Positions 55,901 through 63,830 of a DNA stretch of 64,000 bases are shown here, in pieces. The stretch spans positions 28,075,486-28,139,485 of the forward strand of contig OY754980.1 of NCBI GenBank assembly GCA_963576475.1, written 5' to 3'. How positions within the stretch are numbered: the first letter of the stretch is position 1; every line of letters starts with the position of its first letter. A program made the translations under genes and the position numbers. The notes under the pieces were generated by a model. The model worked only from the letters and a program-made list of their open reading frames with translations. It did not search any database and was not told the origin of the DNA. The DNA is from Molanna angustata (lineage: Eukaryota > Arthropoda > Insecta > Trichoptera > Molannidae).

Positions 55901-58900
55901 ATAGGAATGGATTGAGAGGCCGGGGCCGCCCAAGAAAGGGATGGCACGACCATGTGAACGATATTCTGAAAGACGGAAATGTTAGAAGCATGTACAATAG
56001 ACAAACATGTATGAGACGATGCATGAATGTTGACGAGGCGATGAATGTGTGCCAGGATAGAAAGATATGGCGTTCGGTTCTCTCTACCTACCCCGTAAGG
56101 GACATGGCGTGATGGTATGTATTATTACAATGTTTTCTAAATAATTGTTTTGACAATATTGTATTTATAATTTTTTATCTCCTTTAATTGAAAGGGATCA
56201 GACAACAGAGGAATCAAAAGGAAGGCTGATGATTCAGGAAATCAAGACGAAGAATCCGAAGAAGAGGATGATCAGAAACATGACGAAGTTCGACTTTGGG
56301 AAGATGGATTCAAAGACAGATATTATGAAAGCAAATTTGACGTTGGCCCTGATAATTTAGAGTTCAGGTATACCCATAACAGCAGTTGTCGCTTTCAGTG
56401 GATATCTTCAAATATATTATTTTCTTTTTGTGTAGGTATAGCTATTTCCAAGCATCTTGAAATTTGGAGAGGATGGAACCAAGCAAAAAATCCCAATTTT
56501 CTTCTGTGCACCCCCGTGAATTTTCAATATATTTAATGATGACTAACAGTGGCGAATAATCCATAAAAGTCGATTACCTTGTTTTGAAAAATAACCTTTT
56601 TTTGACAATTTTTTTTAAGAAATACTACGAACATTGTCATATTTTTGCAATATCCTTTATAGAGTAAAGAATCACCATTTCTAGTTATTGCAGATAATTT
56701 ATAGGGAAACTCAAAATTGGATTATTTTATATTTATATTCCGTTTTATTTTTTAAGTTGTATTTTTAATTAGACATTTGTACATCTCAGTATTAGTAAGT
56801 ATTGTTTACTTTAGATTTGATATAGAATTGAAGTATAATTTTCAGGTATAATGTAGCTTTGCAGTACGTGCGTGGTCTGTGTTGGGTCCTGCGTTATTAT
56901 TATCAAGGTTGTGCCTCGTGGAAGTGGTATTTCCCATATCACTATGCACCCTTTGCTTCTGACTTTGTAAACATCGGTGGCCTCTCCACGCAATTTGATA
57001 GGAATACTAAACCGGTAAGTGTATAATTTGTATCTATATGTACAAATAAGGCTGGATAGCATACTAAATATGAATCTATATGTTCGAAAAAGGCTGGATC
57101 TACAGCGTGGCATACTAAATATTATGTATCTATATGTACAAGCAATGTTGGATTTATGGTTTGGTATGCTAAATTTAAAAGACGTCACCTGCTTTCTTTC
57201 AAAATCAGTCAATATTTTAATATATACGTCTGAGGTTATAAAAAAACTCCATTTAAAAAAAACTGTTAATAAGCTTCGGAGTAACTTTGGCAATGTCTGA
57301 TGTTACCTGAAGTAGTAAGATTGTCGGGGTGGTCTCTCTCTCTCTCTTTCTCTCTCTCTCCCTCTCTCTCTCGCGCCAGTCTCATCTTGTTGTGTGCGAA
57401 TGAGATGGAAAGAAATGCGGGAAATTTGAATAGGTTTTGAATAGTTTTACAGTTAATAAAGGGAAAGCTTGTCAGCCCCCCTAGAAAATGTGTCAATTAG
57501 CTCAAGAAAAGATAACTCAATGTATGGAAGTGACAGTTGTCTGTCACTTCCATACATTGAGTTATCTTTTCTTGAGCTAAATGACATATTGTCTAGAGGG
57601 GTTGGTATTGTACTTGAATAAATAACTGTTTTTTTTTGTTAATCCAATGTAATATTCAATCAATAGTGAATTATTCTTTTTTAGCTCCATATAAAAGGAT
57701 AATTCAGTTAAATAAGGAGAAACAACACATTTTTTTTTCTACTGCTGCTTCATATAAAACTATGATTCAAGTGCGCCATTTAAACCTGTGGTGGATCTGG
57801 TCCAGTGTACAAAAAAATATATAAATAAAATGGATTGATATAAATTATAAAATTTGATTGATTAATTACTTACTTTACGCATCCGGACCTTACACCTTGC
57901 CACTCCAATAGGCAGTGATGGATATCGCCTTATCGTGTGGGCATTCCAGTACCAGTCTCATGCCTTCTATATTCGGTCTGTGATTCGTGGGTCCTCTGTG
58001 CGTCTCCTGTATCATCAGTATATCTATGTCTTTGCAGATATCCGAGAGGATGGTCTCTTTGTCTTGACTTAAACCTTCTGTGTTAATTGATTGATTGATA
58101 TGTCTTCTTTTGATTGCAGATCAAACCTATGGAACAGTTGATGAGTGTATTCCCAGCGGCCAGTGGAAATTTAGTTCCTAAATCATGGGCGACTCTCATG
58201 AGTGATCCAGTTAGTGTTGTCTTTTACTCTACTATACATACTTCTATAATTTTACAATTTTTAAACATCTTTTTTATATCAATTACTCAGATTATAATAT
58301 CAGTTTCACTGTAATGTTTTTGTGTGGTATGCAGTATGATGTATGGCGTAAAATTTTGTGTTGTCTATGCACAATGGTAGGTTTTTTGTCTAATGGCAAT
58401 ACCTTCCAACCAATCATATCCGTTTATTGATTTTTTTGACGAAAACAACCTTCCCAAAGTGATCCAATTGTGGTCAACTGAACTTGTAAAACAAGACAAG
58501 CTTCATTAGCAGCTAATTTCTGTGAGCTCTAAATATATGAACAATAATATATTTTACAGAAATCACCTATCATTGATTTTTACCCAGAGGACTTCAAGAT
58601 TGATCTTAACGGGAAGAAATTTGCTTGGCAAGGAGTTGCTCTGTTGCCGTTTGTAGAAGAAAAAAGATTGTTCAAGGCCCTCGAGTCATACTATGGACAT
58701 TTGACAACAGCTGAGCGTAAGTATATTTTCTGTTATTTCTAACTTGATGGTTTGTGGAAATTGAAAGGTTTAAAGAACTAACAGGCTTTATTATATTTTA
58801 TTTTCTAATGTTTCATTTTTTGTACTTTAATGTTATTGAAATTCTGTAATTTATAATAATTTTTGGGTATATTTTTAGGAATGCGCAATTCTCATGGGAA

Positions 58901-61579
58901 TGATCGTTTATATGTAGGAATAGGCAATCCTTCTTATGCATTTTTGAAAAATCTGTACGTGGAAGTAGGTCTTCAGAAGAACAAAACCAAAGATGTGGAA
59001 GTGTTATATGCTTCAGAGGGATTACGAGGGACGGTTATGGTGGCCGATGATTCAGTGTCTGAAGGAGGGTAAGTCGCAATATGAGTAGGTAATATAAATT
59101 AAAAATATTTCCTTGTGATTTTTATCAGATATTTGGACATGGTAGAAGACACTTGAAAGTGGAATGAATAATTCAGAAAATGTGTCTATTTTGGTATTTA
59201 TTTTAGTATTTATTGAGACGTAAATTGTTTAAGAATCTGGATTATGTGAGGCTAATTTTGGAATATGGATACCAAGTGTGGAATCCTTACTTTCAAAAAT
59301 ATGTAAGCATGCTGGAAAAGGTGCAGAGAAGGTTTACCAAACTGGGAAATGGCCTCAGACACTTGACATATGAAGAACGTCTGAATGTGTATGGATATTC
59401 TTATGAATCGGAAAAAAGAGAGGACCACATAGAAACATTTAAAATACTAAACAAGCACTATGGGCCGGTATTACAGTCTCAGTTTAAGAGCTAAACTCAA
59501 GTTTTACAAAAATATAGCGTATTACAGTGTCCGTTTAGGCCTAATCTTCCCTATAATACGTCACTAAAACGACAAATATTTAACTCAACATTTCTGGCGG
59601 ATTAAGTACTTTACAGTGAGTCAACTGTCATTTCTCGACTCGTTGCTAGGCAACGCGTGTAGTTTCAGTGTTCTATCACTAGAGGCGTTAGTTGTATCGA
59701 CGGTGGCGCCACACAACAAAACAAACTGACAGCCATATTGAAACGAACATGGGCATTTAAAAGCATTATTTTGGCGAATAAAATTAAATTTACCATGTTG
59801 GATAATAAAACAATAGTATTTCAAGTCGTAGCGTCCCGTTTTGTAGTTCGTATTATTTTATGTTATTTAAAATTTGACAGATAATAATCACAGAAAAAGT
59901 AAAATATGTCTATAATTGAAGATTTAGTAACTGACATGTCATATTGCACTGTAATACGGAAACGGATTCAATCTCCCCTTAACATTAATCTTAAGTTTAA
60001 CAAACTCAATGAGTTGAGGGCCGACTGTAATACCGGCCCTATTACTGCCCTGTGATGTTCTGCCTCAACCAAAATACTATGATCATGGTTTGAAGCTAAA
60101 CAAACACAGTTTCAAGGGGAATCCCTGGAGACATTTCTTGACCAACAGAGTTGTGCATGTGTGAAATGGTCAGCCACCAGAAATTGTTACTGTTTTCAAA
60201 AATAAACTTGACAAACTAAACAAGTAAATAATTTTGTGAGATCAGACATTTACAGCTATGCCTGTCTGATAACACCTTTAATAATATTATAATAATTATG
60301 TATTATTCAACAGTTTATTACATGTTTATATTATGGATATAGTATTTCATTTTAGATAATTAATATGATTTAATGTTTATTTTTAGTCAATTGGCATCAC
60401 CTGTTCCCGGTCTTCCATATATAAAAGAAAATAGTGTAATAAGCGTCAGATTTCGAGACCCTGTTTATCCCGAAGACTTTATATTCCCCGCTGTGAGGCT
60501 ATCGGGAGCTCAGGAGCCCCCCAGGGTGCTCAAACCTGGAGACCTTTCTCAGCAAGAAAGTAAAGGTTATAGACCTTTCACAGGTGCGTTTATACTTTTT
60601 TCGTTCTATATAAATTTAATTTTTCCATCAACCTTTGGTTTTTCTGTTTTGTTATTCATATCTAATAAAGCTTAGTTTTTGGACGCGAGCTAGCATCTGC
60701 TAGGTGTATCAGGATTTTTTTTTTCTTGAAATAACGGAATTAATTTGAAAAAGATAGGGTCGTGGCCAACGCTATACTCCTCACTACCAAGTCACTCTGC
60801 AAAGTATTCAAATTTTGAATGGAAAATTTTCAGCATTTTCATGAAATGAGTTTGTTATATTATTTTAGTTTGGCGTCACTTTAAAATATTTGACAGTTAA
60901 AAAATTGAGAAGCACTGATCAGATAATCTTCAAACGTCTAAGCGAGTATTAGGTATACAAATTTGAAAAAAATTGAAAAGAATCTAATGAGTACTTAAGT
61001 CTATAATCGATAAAGTATAATAAACACGCCGTACATAGCACATAGTACACAGTACACACTCACACACAGATACATTGTGATGAAACTTTCAGAATACAAT
61101 TTCAGCATGATACTAGTTAACAACCTGCAATAAAAAAATAACCTTTAAAATTGCGAATTCATAACTATAGCAAAAAAACCAAGATATTAATTTTTTTTTA
61201 TTAAAATCTGATAATAAAAAAATAAGAGGAAAAAATGTCCTTTTAAATAGTAGAGTGGAATAGGTAGGTAATAGAGGCTATTGAGTTGGTTTGAAATAAG
61301 ACATTTCATTTAGAAGTAGGTAATTGTTCGGGATAGGATAAATTTATAGCGTCAAGAAATATGTACCTTTTGTCTTGATATCATCTGCCAATATTTATAC
61401 TTTTGTATTCATGTATTACTAACTTACTAATTGTTATTACATTTATCTAGGAATGGTTAGAAACAATCAACAGGCACATTTGGGTCAGGCTGGGCATCGT
61501 ATGTTGGACCATTACACTCCACAACAAAGAACATATGGCAATGTTCCACCACCCAATGTTCAATCACACGGCGGCGGTG
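35163..61579 (+). CDS. XRN2: 5'-3' exoribonuclease 2 (Rat1/XRN2), 3' end outside window
   Basis: Nuclear processive 5'-3' exonuclease acting in RNA decay, rRNA processing and torpedo termination of RNA polymerase II. Sixteen exons join in frame: 35163-35237, 35325-35457, 41058-41164, 44654-44883, 46498-46604, 46731-46889, 51868-52178, 53668-53874, 54867-54968, 56195-56367, 56846-57014, 58120-58209, 58560-58716, 58879-59068, 60387-60583 and 61451-61579, giving 845 residues of about 950. It starts [15 protein letters not shown]. Catalytic blocks: [26 protein letters not shown] (Glu 204, Glu 206), [17 protein letters not shown] (Asp 234, Asp 236) and [24 protein letters not shown] zinc knuckle (Cys264, Cys267, His272, Cys277) distinguishes it from XRN1. 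An acidic stretch near 500 precedes [17 protein letters not shown] and the [17 protein letters not shown] domain. C-terminal exons are off the right edge. Confidence 0.97.
35690..36039 (-). mobile_element. RTE-like LINE, C-terminal remnant (family 1)
   Basis: Minus strand reads [40 protein letters not shown], then in shifted frames a WRDHV...[17 protein letters not shown] ending, related to 4005-4250. Its upstream part is cut off by the 36040-38106 palindrome. XRN2 intron 2. Confidence 0.65.
36040..38106. mobile_element. 2.07-kb palindromic DNA element
   Basis: Two arms of about 890 bp (36040-36930 and 37207-38106) are near-identical inverted copies around a 276-bp centre. Outer ends GGGTCAATCCATTTGAAATC and its reverse complement; ATAC stands directly outside both (36036-36039, 38107-38110), a possible 4-bp target duplication. 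Arms carry no conserved domain; a 97-residue open frame in each arm (36193-36486, 37652-37993 reversed) is duplicated by the symmetry and not recognised. A partial copy lies at 62790-62862. Fold-back type or a non-autonomous element with giant inverted repeats; superfamily undetermined. XRN2 intron 2. Confidence 0.85.
38111..38620. mobile_element. RTE-like LINE fragments in opposite orientations (family 3)
   Basis: 38126-38375 on the minus strand reads [39 protein letters not shown] and [15 protein letters not shown]. Immediately next, 38402-38600 on the plus strand reads [17 protein letters not shown] and [17 protein letters not shown], which normally precedes that segment on the same strand. 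The two parts of one polymerase tail are therefore inverted relative to each other. A collinear copy is at 52785-53200. Confidence 0.8.
38625..39447 (-). mobile_element. RTE-like LINE reverse transcriptase, decayed
   Basis: Minus strand: [50 protein letters not shown] (RT palm start), then after decay [14 protein letters not shown] (catalytic YADD box) and [26 protein letters not shown]. Frames are broken in several places. It continues upstream at 39665-39985 after an inserted SINE. Confidence 0.85.
39448..39662 (+). repeat. tRNA-derived SINE, best-preserved copy
   Basis: A-box-like TGGCACTGTTGGTAAG, B box GGGTTCGATTCCC about 45 bp on, then a non-tRNA body (CTCGCGCAAATATTGCTTCTC, split by eye into shorter conserved blocks) and a tail GGTTAGTTGGAAGAAATTGC, GCAATAAACTCGCC, GTGCAAGGAAGTGTTCATTA plus (TTA)n. 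It sits inside the RTE polymerase on the opposite strand. Tail copies occur at 21490, 32245 and elsewhere. Confidence 0.82.
39665..39998 (-). mobile_element. RTE-like LINE, linker before the RT (continuation)
   Basis: Minus strand: [36 protein letters not shown] and [14 protein letters not shown], the segment that leads into the RT in RTE elements (K..K.PG.D). The SINE at 39448-39662 separates it from [11 protein letters not shown]. Confidence 0.75.
39985..40900 (+). mobile_element. RTE-like LINE endonuclease end and linker, split by a minisatellite
   Basis: Plus strand 39988-40175 reads [46 protein letters not shown], the C-terminal part of the apurinic-type endonuclease (SD-H motif as GSDYQLV). 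After the 35-bp array, 40655-40840 reads [46 protein letters not shown], the following linker. Head-to-head with the minus-strand fragment at 39665-39998. Confidence 0.78.
40176..40606. repeat. 35-bp minisatellite inside LINE sequence
   Basis: About 12.3 units of 35 bp: AAACCATCTGTTGAATCATT followed by GGAGGATGAAAACAC. The variant GAAGG replaces GGAGG in units 3, 6 and 10, hinting at amplification of multi-unit blocks. The array separates two parts of an RTE-like LINE that are otherwise in order. XRN2 intron 2. Confidence 0.92.
41288..42549 (+). mobile_element. Dead mariner element, cecropia-type
   Basis: The left end TTAGGTCCTTAAATATGAAA follows a TA. The transposase starts [20 protein letters not shown] (41478) and is recognisable throughout: [60 protein letters not shown] (second Asp), [16 protein letters not shown] (third Asp, D34D spacing). 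It is broken by a frameshift near 41595 and stops at about 41770, 41936, 42006 and 42068; the first catalytic motif is followed by a stop. The right inverted repeat keeps CAAAACGCCAATTTCATAT but the outermost dozen bases are lost. XRN2 intron 3, same strand. Confidence 0.93.
43251..43398. mobile_element. Hairpin MITE, CCTAGACAA family, copy B
   Basis: CCCCCCTAGACAATTTGTC and GACACGTTGTCTAGGCGGGC ends; ACTCATTGTATGGAAGTGAC and its reverse complement inside, around a TTGCCAGTCACGTGACAA loop. XRN2 intron 3. Confidence 0.82.
43930..44215 (-). mobile_element. LINE C-terminal remnant
   Basis: Minus strand reads [36 protein letters not shown], the 'F..R....WN.LP...FP..Y....FK' ending of CR1/Jockey-like polymerases, stopping at 43930. 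XRN2 intron 3, antisense. Confidence 0.7.
44395..44460 (-). repeat. 3' end only of family-2 RTE LINE
   Basis: Reverse complement carries GTTCGGTTCTCCCTGCCTAC, then GGACATGGCATAATGGTATG, the last 60 bp of the LINE seen at 55440-56125. Lies shortly upstream of XRN2 exon 44654-44883. Confidence 0.65.
44930..45430 (-). mobile_element. RTE-like LINE, 3' remnant (family 2)
   Basis: Minus strand open frame reads [77 protein letters not shown], then a shift and the CGGTTCTCTCTGCCTACCC tail. Very similar to 55440-56125. XRN2 intron 4. Confidence 0.88.
45431..46120. other. Intronic sequence, unclassified
   Basis: XRN2 intron 4. The minus strand has a short open stretch near 45591-45480 ([20 protein letters not shown]) that looks like transposon debris but I cannot assign it. 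The rest is AT-rich. Confidence 0.3.
46125..46360. repeat. Dispersed repeat, copy 2 (partner at 26156-26395)
   Basis: Same ordered blocks as copy 1, including ATATTATAGAAGAACCAGGA, CTGTCATCGGCTGGTTTACG, CACCAATTATGCCTTCTTAT. It ends about 140 bp before XRN2 exon 46498-46604. Confidence 0.65.
46892..46928. repeat. (TTTA)n microsatellite tail of the LINE
   Basis: About nine TTTA repeats directly after the XRN2 donor GT at 46890-46891; on the minus strand it is the (TAAA)n 3' end of the LINE. Confidence 0.9.
47010..47163 (-). repeat. 77-bp direct duplication in LINE 3' UTR
   Basis: Two head-to-tail copies with period 77 (47010-47086, 47087-47163), each containing ACAACATGCGTAATATAAAA, GGACAAGTTAG and CATATACAGTGGAGTGAG. 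They differ at one or two bases. Confidence 0.88.
47323..50190 (-). CDS. LINE ORF2: endonuclease and reverse transcriptase
   Basis: 955 residues starting ATG at 50190. Residues 1-230 form an apurinic-type endonuclease: [10 protein letters not shown] (metal-binding Asn), CITETWLNK (Glu), [10 protein letters not shown] (Asp, Asn) and EDSHHPAL near the end (usual SDH motif altered). The RT follows: [33 protein letters not shown] (palm Asp), [29 protein letters not shown] (catalytic YADD), [13 protein letters not shown], then the thumb [12 protein letters not shown] and KKYLKTV. There is no RNase H domain, consistent with CR1/Jockey-type LINEs. The frame is intact over its whole length. Confidence 0.93.
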   Translation of the reverse strand: MIHILYQNCRGLRTKTDIFTQNILLNDSYDIFCITETWLNKNIFDAELVPTDNYSIFRGDRQYDDHNQRRGGGTMIIVHNQLHAYFREDLTCSAECIWVTIPVSKFTNKRKMHIACVYLPPGQHYDMSLKSFLTLLSSVHDLHPDDHMIITGDFNLPTLSWNPHPSLTNLIPSYTNNLTNISLLIDTMAYTNIKQYNCITNNNTRTLDLILTNLECNVTRADHPLVNEDSHHPALHIDAQLPTTPFLNPVPREIFLFNKANYSEINSHLSVYDWSFLKHCDDVDTATEEFYTSINSIIKSHVPTKLLKNDNFPVWFSPPLKKIYKEKRKVHKRWKIYNNPIDYAEFTLLRSRLKRVQKDCYDQYITAVQNDIHNNHKKLWTYKNSKSQNKQIPQTMFLDGRSGSGGTKVSQMFSEYFNSVFETTPYHNTATINLGDNITSYNDFEGIGHLATNETEVCNYLKKIDTKKGCGNDGIPPSFIQKCAQYLASPITTIFNRSFSENTFPQKLKEALIIPIHKSGPKNNIKNYRPISILSTISKIFERIVYDRIYPIIVKKIPSQQHGFLKHRSVLSNLLIYNEFISRNMDDKNQVDAIYTDYSKAFDKVNHLTLIKKLEEVGIHGDLLRWFKSYITNRLQSVVIEGFKSNFTLAPSGVPQGSILGPLLFNAYIYDIYKCFKHSQFIAYADDMKIYKSIRSLTECHELQDDLNRLLAYCLVNRLQLNTSKCFKITFTRNRQKIYYNYTIDDNILTTVDKIKDLGVIFDSKLTFNAHIDAIIDKAFKMLGFIARLSKPFYNTQTLLVLYTTYIRPILEHCTPIWSPFYNIHINRIERVQKKYLKTVNYKSHLHFPNYTESRKFHGLESLENRRTHNDLSLLHKIVNNFFDAPQIISNILFHVPGRTSRHSNLFHIPHCSTNHRMNSCFPRICKQYNTSFYDIDVLNSTYPQYRRSISAKTQ
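50587..51444 (-). CDS. LINE ORF1: coiled-coil protein with FP25K-like domain
   Basis: 285 residues from ATG at 51444 ([12 protein letters not shown]); the frame extends further upstream but without an ATG. Residues about 20-125 are predicted coiled coil by heptad-like spacing ([36 protein letters not shown]). The C-terminal half reads [87 protein letters not shown], the pattern of insect LINE ORF1 proteins related to baculovirus FP25K. Expected role: binding LINE RNA as the ORF1p partner of ORF2. Confidence 0.88.
   Translation of the reverse strand: MSEKKFPSPFPHRSSIEDNISKIFQEIQNIRLDLKHEIHAVKADLLTVLQGCSNRIDAMDSKISSQEEKILDMKSSLQFISTGYDEAEVKLKENQSVLDFLTSQNETLKQKLQLVEKKITQMEQISRNCNVEIQMLPEMKNENLQSILNNISSIVAYPMTENQIISCHRVPQQNKSTNKPKNIVVKLLSKQHRDGFLAAVKAYNKKNRKNKLNSSHLNQSIGNVNPIYICEHLSPDNKDLHAATRRWAKEKNYSYVWVKEGRIFLRKDDTSPHILITNKEMLHAL
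52785..53200 (+). mobile_element. RTE-like LINE, C-terminal remnant (family 3)
   Basis: Plus strand reads [52 protein letters not shown], then after a stop [34 protein letters not shown]. Same family as 38111-38620 but collinear. XRN2 intron 7. Confidence 0.82.
55440..56125 (+). mobile_element. RTE-like LINE, 3' copy with open frame (family 2)
   Basis: Open frame to the stop at 56110: [24 protein letters not shown] start, [112 protein letters not shown], then GTGATGGTATGTATT. 5' truncated after the catalytic core. The least decayed member of this family in the window. Ends 70 bp before XRN2 exon 56195-56367. Confidence 0.9.
57331..57372. repeat. (CT)n microsatellite
   Basis: TCTCTCTC repeats with few interruptions in an XRN2 intron. 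Confidence 0.85.
57476..57601. mobile_element. Hairpin MITE, CCTAGACAA family, copy C (nearly perfect)
   Basis: Arms of about 60 bp: GCTCAAGAAAAGATAACTCA and ATGTATGGAAGTGACAG with reverse complements directly opposite; loop only a few bases (TTGT). Ends CCCCCCTAGA / TCTAGAGGGG. The most symmetrical of the three copies. XRN2 intron 11, so transcribed with the gene. Confidence 0.88.
57885..58095 (-). mobile_element. LINE endonuclease-domain fragment
   Basis: Minus strand reads [55 protein letters not shown], the first third of an apurinic-type endonuclease (..D.L.IQETH). It ends about 25 bp before XRN2 exon 58120-58209, so its sequence supplies part of the acceptor region. Confidence 0.72.
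59205..60290 (+). mobile_element. CR1/Jockey-like LINE remnant split by a DNA transposon
   Basis: 59213-59461 reads [53 protein letters not shown]; after the insertion at 59462-60039 the frame resumes with [12 protein letters not shown] and decayed [16 protein letters not shown] sequence to the 3' end CTGCCTGTCTGATAACACCT. Same family as 24440-24900. XRN2 intron 14. Confidence 0.85.
59462..60039. mobile_element. Non-autonomous PIF/Harbinger-like element
   Basis: Exact 17-bp inverted ends GGGCCGGTATTACAGTC / GACTGTAATACCGGCCC. TAT stands on both sides (59459-59461 and 60040-60042). The 3-bp TWA duplication and GGGCC..GTATTACAGT end are typical of Harbinger. Removing the element and one TAT restores a continuous LINE reading frame, proving a precise insertion. 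578 bp, no transposase. Confidence 0.88.
60584..61450. other. XRN2 intron 15, nothing recognised
   Basis: AT-rich; a short CACA-rich patch near 61050. No repeat structure or coding signal seen. Confidence 0.4.
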
Positions 61580-61628
61580 GTAAGTTATATTCTTCTTTAT
61601 TATGTGTGTACTCTATTTTATGTTAACC

Positions 61629-62585
61629 CAGCCCTGGGGAAACAGCGGCCCGCGAGCAATACGTGTCAAAAATCTAAAAATATACTTCAAACTTGGCCTT
61701 TACATTCGCACGCTTTGAAGAAGATTAAAATTTTACACCCTTCGTGAAATTTGTTTAATTTAATTAAGGCCCTTGTATACCCTGGGTATACGGATGTACA
61801 CAAAAATGCACACTAAATTTCCTTCTAATGTATGAAACACGAAAAAATATTGTATATCTCCTGATATGTGATATACAACATTTTATCGTGCAAAAAAGGT
61901 AAAATTTAGAGTCTTTTTTTTTTAAATAGCAAGAATAGTATCTAAAATATTATAATAATAATAAACTCAGCCGGTAGATTTTCATATTCTCTTTTGGTTA
62001 AAATAAAAATCTACTTCATAGGCCTTGTAGTTTTTTAGCTACTTACAATGAAACAATAAAAAAAGGTTTTATTAAAACTAATTTAGTAAAGTATTAAACA
62101 AATTCAAAAAATTCACGCAATAGAATAAAGATGTACATACAAACTGTTCCTTATTTAAAAGACGTATCTTTTGAGGGTACTGGGGAAATTATTTTCAAAA
62201 TATACTATATAGCCTTCTATAGCCTTTTAAAAGAAGTACACACAAGAAAATTGACATTTTCTCGCTGCGCAGATTTGTTTAATTTATCGAAATAAACCGA
62301 AATATTTTTTTATTTGATTTATTGAAAAATCAACAGAAAAGAAAAACTAAAGATTTATCATTGAATGGATTTTTTTTGAGAGAATAACTAATTATCTGTT
62401 TATTCTTTAAATAATGAATTATTCATAAAATAATAAAATTATATTTATTTCTCCATATTTGTAAAATTTTATATTTTTTTAGTGTTTTTAGGAAGTTAGT
62501 ATTTTATTACTTTATATATGCGGCCCACCGTTCACTTTGAATATCTGTATCTGGTCCTTTGTCCCAAAAGTATACCCACCCACAA
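61629..62585. mobile_element. Possible hAT-type element with another repeat inside
   Basis: CAGCCCTGGGGAAACAGCGG followed by CCCGCGAGCAA at the left, and ATGCGGCCCACCGTTCACTT with GTCCCAAAAGTATACCCACC at the right, resemble the CpG-rich halves of non-autonomous hAT elements. End match is imperfect and no 8-bp duplication is visible. The 61775-62226 repeat lies between. Confidence 0.35.
61775..62226. repeat. Dispersed repeat, uninterrupted copy
   Basis: About 450 bp matching, inverted, 31717-31815 plus 32335-32668. Shares ATGCACACTAAATTTCCTTC, GGTAGATTTTCATATTCTCT and AAAGACGTATCTTTTGAGGG. Provides the empty-site version of the interrupted copy. Confidence 0.78.
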
Positions 62586-63447
62586 GTATTTATGTATAAC
62601 ATAATTATGCAATTTGTATAACATAGAATTATGATAAAAAAATTATGTATACCTATATTTTTTTTTTTCAATGTTTCAAACTGTCATTTCATGATAGAAC
62701 TCCAATTTGTATAACATTTTTCATGAAATATTTATAATTCATTCATACAGTGACATGCTTCGGTACATAACTAACAAGTTCTATGTAAAATACTAGTTGC
62801 ATGTAACACATGAGATCCAACTGTTGATGGCGATAGTATGCATAGTTGAAGAATACGTACCTAAAACAAATTAATATATATTTTAAGATATTTTGTTTCA
62901 TATACATAACATGTAGGTATGAGATGTAAGTACTACTACAGTGTTAATATTTTTATAGCAAATTAAATTATCTAGTTGGGGTGTTTCGGCTTTTTTCGAT
63001 TTTTTTCAAAACTTTGGAAATATAGACTAGCGTCTACAATCCGCATTTACCATTTCGCATTCTGTTTCGGGTTGGCTCTCTGATTGGTTGAGATCTCGTA
63101 GTATGGAGTCAAATGAGCTGTGAAATTTTATATTAAATGCGAAAAATTAAATAAAAAATGTAAATTCAATTTATAATAATTTATAACTCAATTTATAAAG
63201 CAACTCGCTCACGCGAGTGGCTATTATTATTATAAACAAACTTAAACCTAACCTAATAATGCAGAAAAGAAGAGCTGGGACTAGACGCTACTGAAATATA
63301 GGCAGTTAAACACATAAAATTATCATAAAAAATGTTTTTCTTTGTAAAAAATGTTTGAAACTCTGGATTTTTTTTGAAAAAAATGATAAATTTGAGATTT
63401 TACATTGTCTATATTTATACCAATTTTTAGCGTTCTAGCTTTTGGGG
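62586..63447. other. XRN2 3' intron sequence, mostly unassigned
   Basis: Beyond the last visible XRN2 exon. Apart from the fragment at 62790-62862 it is AT-rich with no coding signal; remaining XRN2 exons must lie beyond 64000. Confidence 0.4.
62790..62862 (+). repeat. Fragment of the 2-kb palindromic element
   Basis: ACTAGTTGCATGTAACACAT, GAGATCCAACTGT.GATGGC and ATAGTTGAAGAATAC match the inner part of each arm of the element at 36040-38106. Confidence 0.75.
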
Positions 63448-63615
63448 TTTCTGAGATATATGGAAAAATAAAGTAAAAATTAAAAAGTTGATAACCCCTG
63501 ACTGAAATAAAAATTTAAAATTCTGAGTATAAAAGTTTTGTAGGCCTACTACTTTTTATATATTCTGAAATTTTGGGCTCTGTAAATTGAGCGGATCAAA
63601 AGTTAATAAGGACAC
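63448..63615. repeat. Dispersed repeat, copy 2 (partner at 31115-31310)
   Basis: Near-identical to copy 1 in the same orientation over about 170 bp; its CA-rich tail has expanded into the neighbouring microsatellite. Confidence 0.75.
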
Positions 63616-63683
63616 ACACACACAGACAGACTGACAGACTCACCCTAACACACACACACACACACACACACATACACACACAC

Positions 63684-63720
<37 letters not shown>

Positions 63721-63775
63721 GACTGACAGACTCACCCTAACACACACACACACACACATACACATACACACACAC

Positions 63776-63817
<42 letters not shown>

Positions 63818-63830
63818 ACACAAAAATTCA
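63610..63830. repeat. Compound (CA)n microsatellite
   Basis: Several CA runs interrupted by GACAGACTGACAGACTCACC and by CACCCT; a block of about 95 bp beginning ACAGACAGACTGACAGACTC occurs twice, so the microsatellite has itself been duplicated. Confidence 0.88.

Noticed and set aside
55626..56024. 132-residue minus-strand ORF
   Set aside because: Antisense shadow of the RTE-like LINE frame at 55498-56112.
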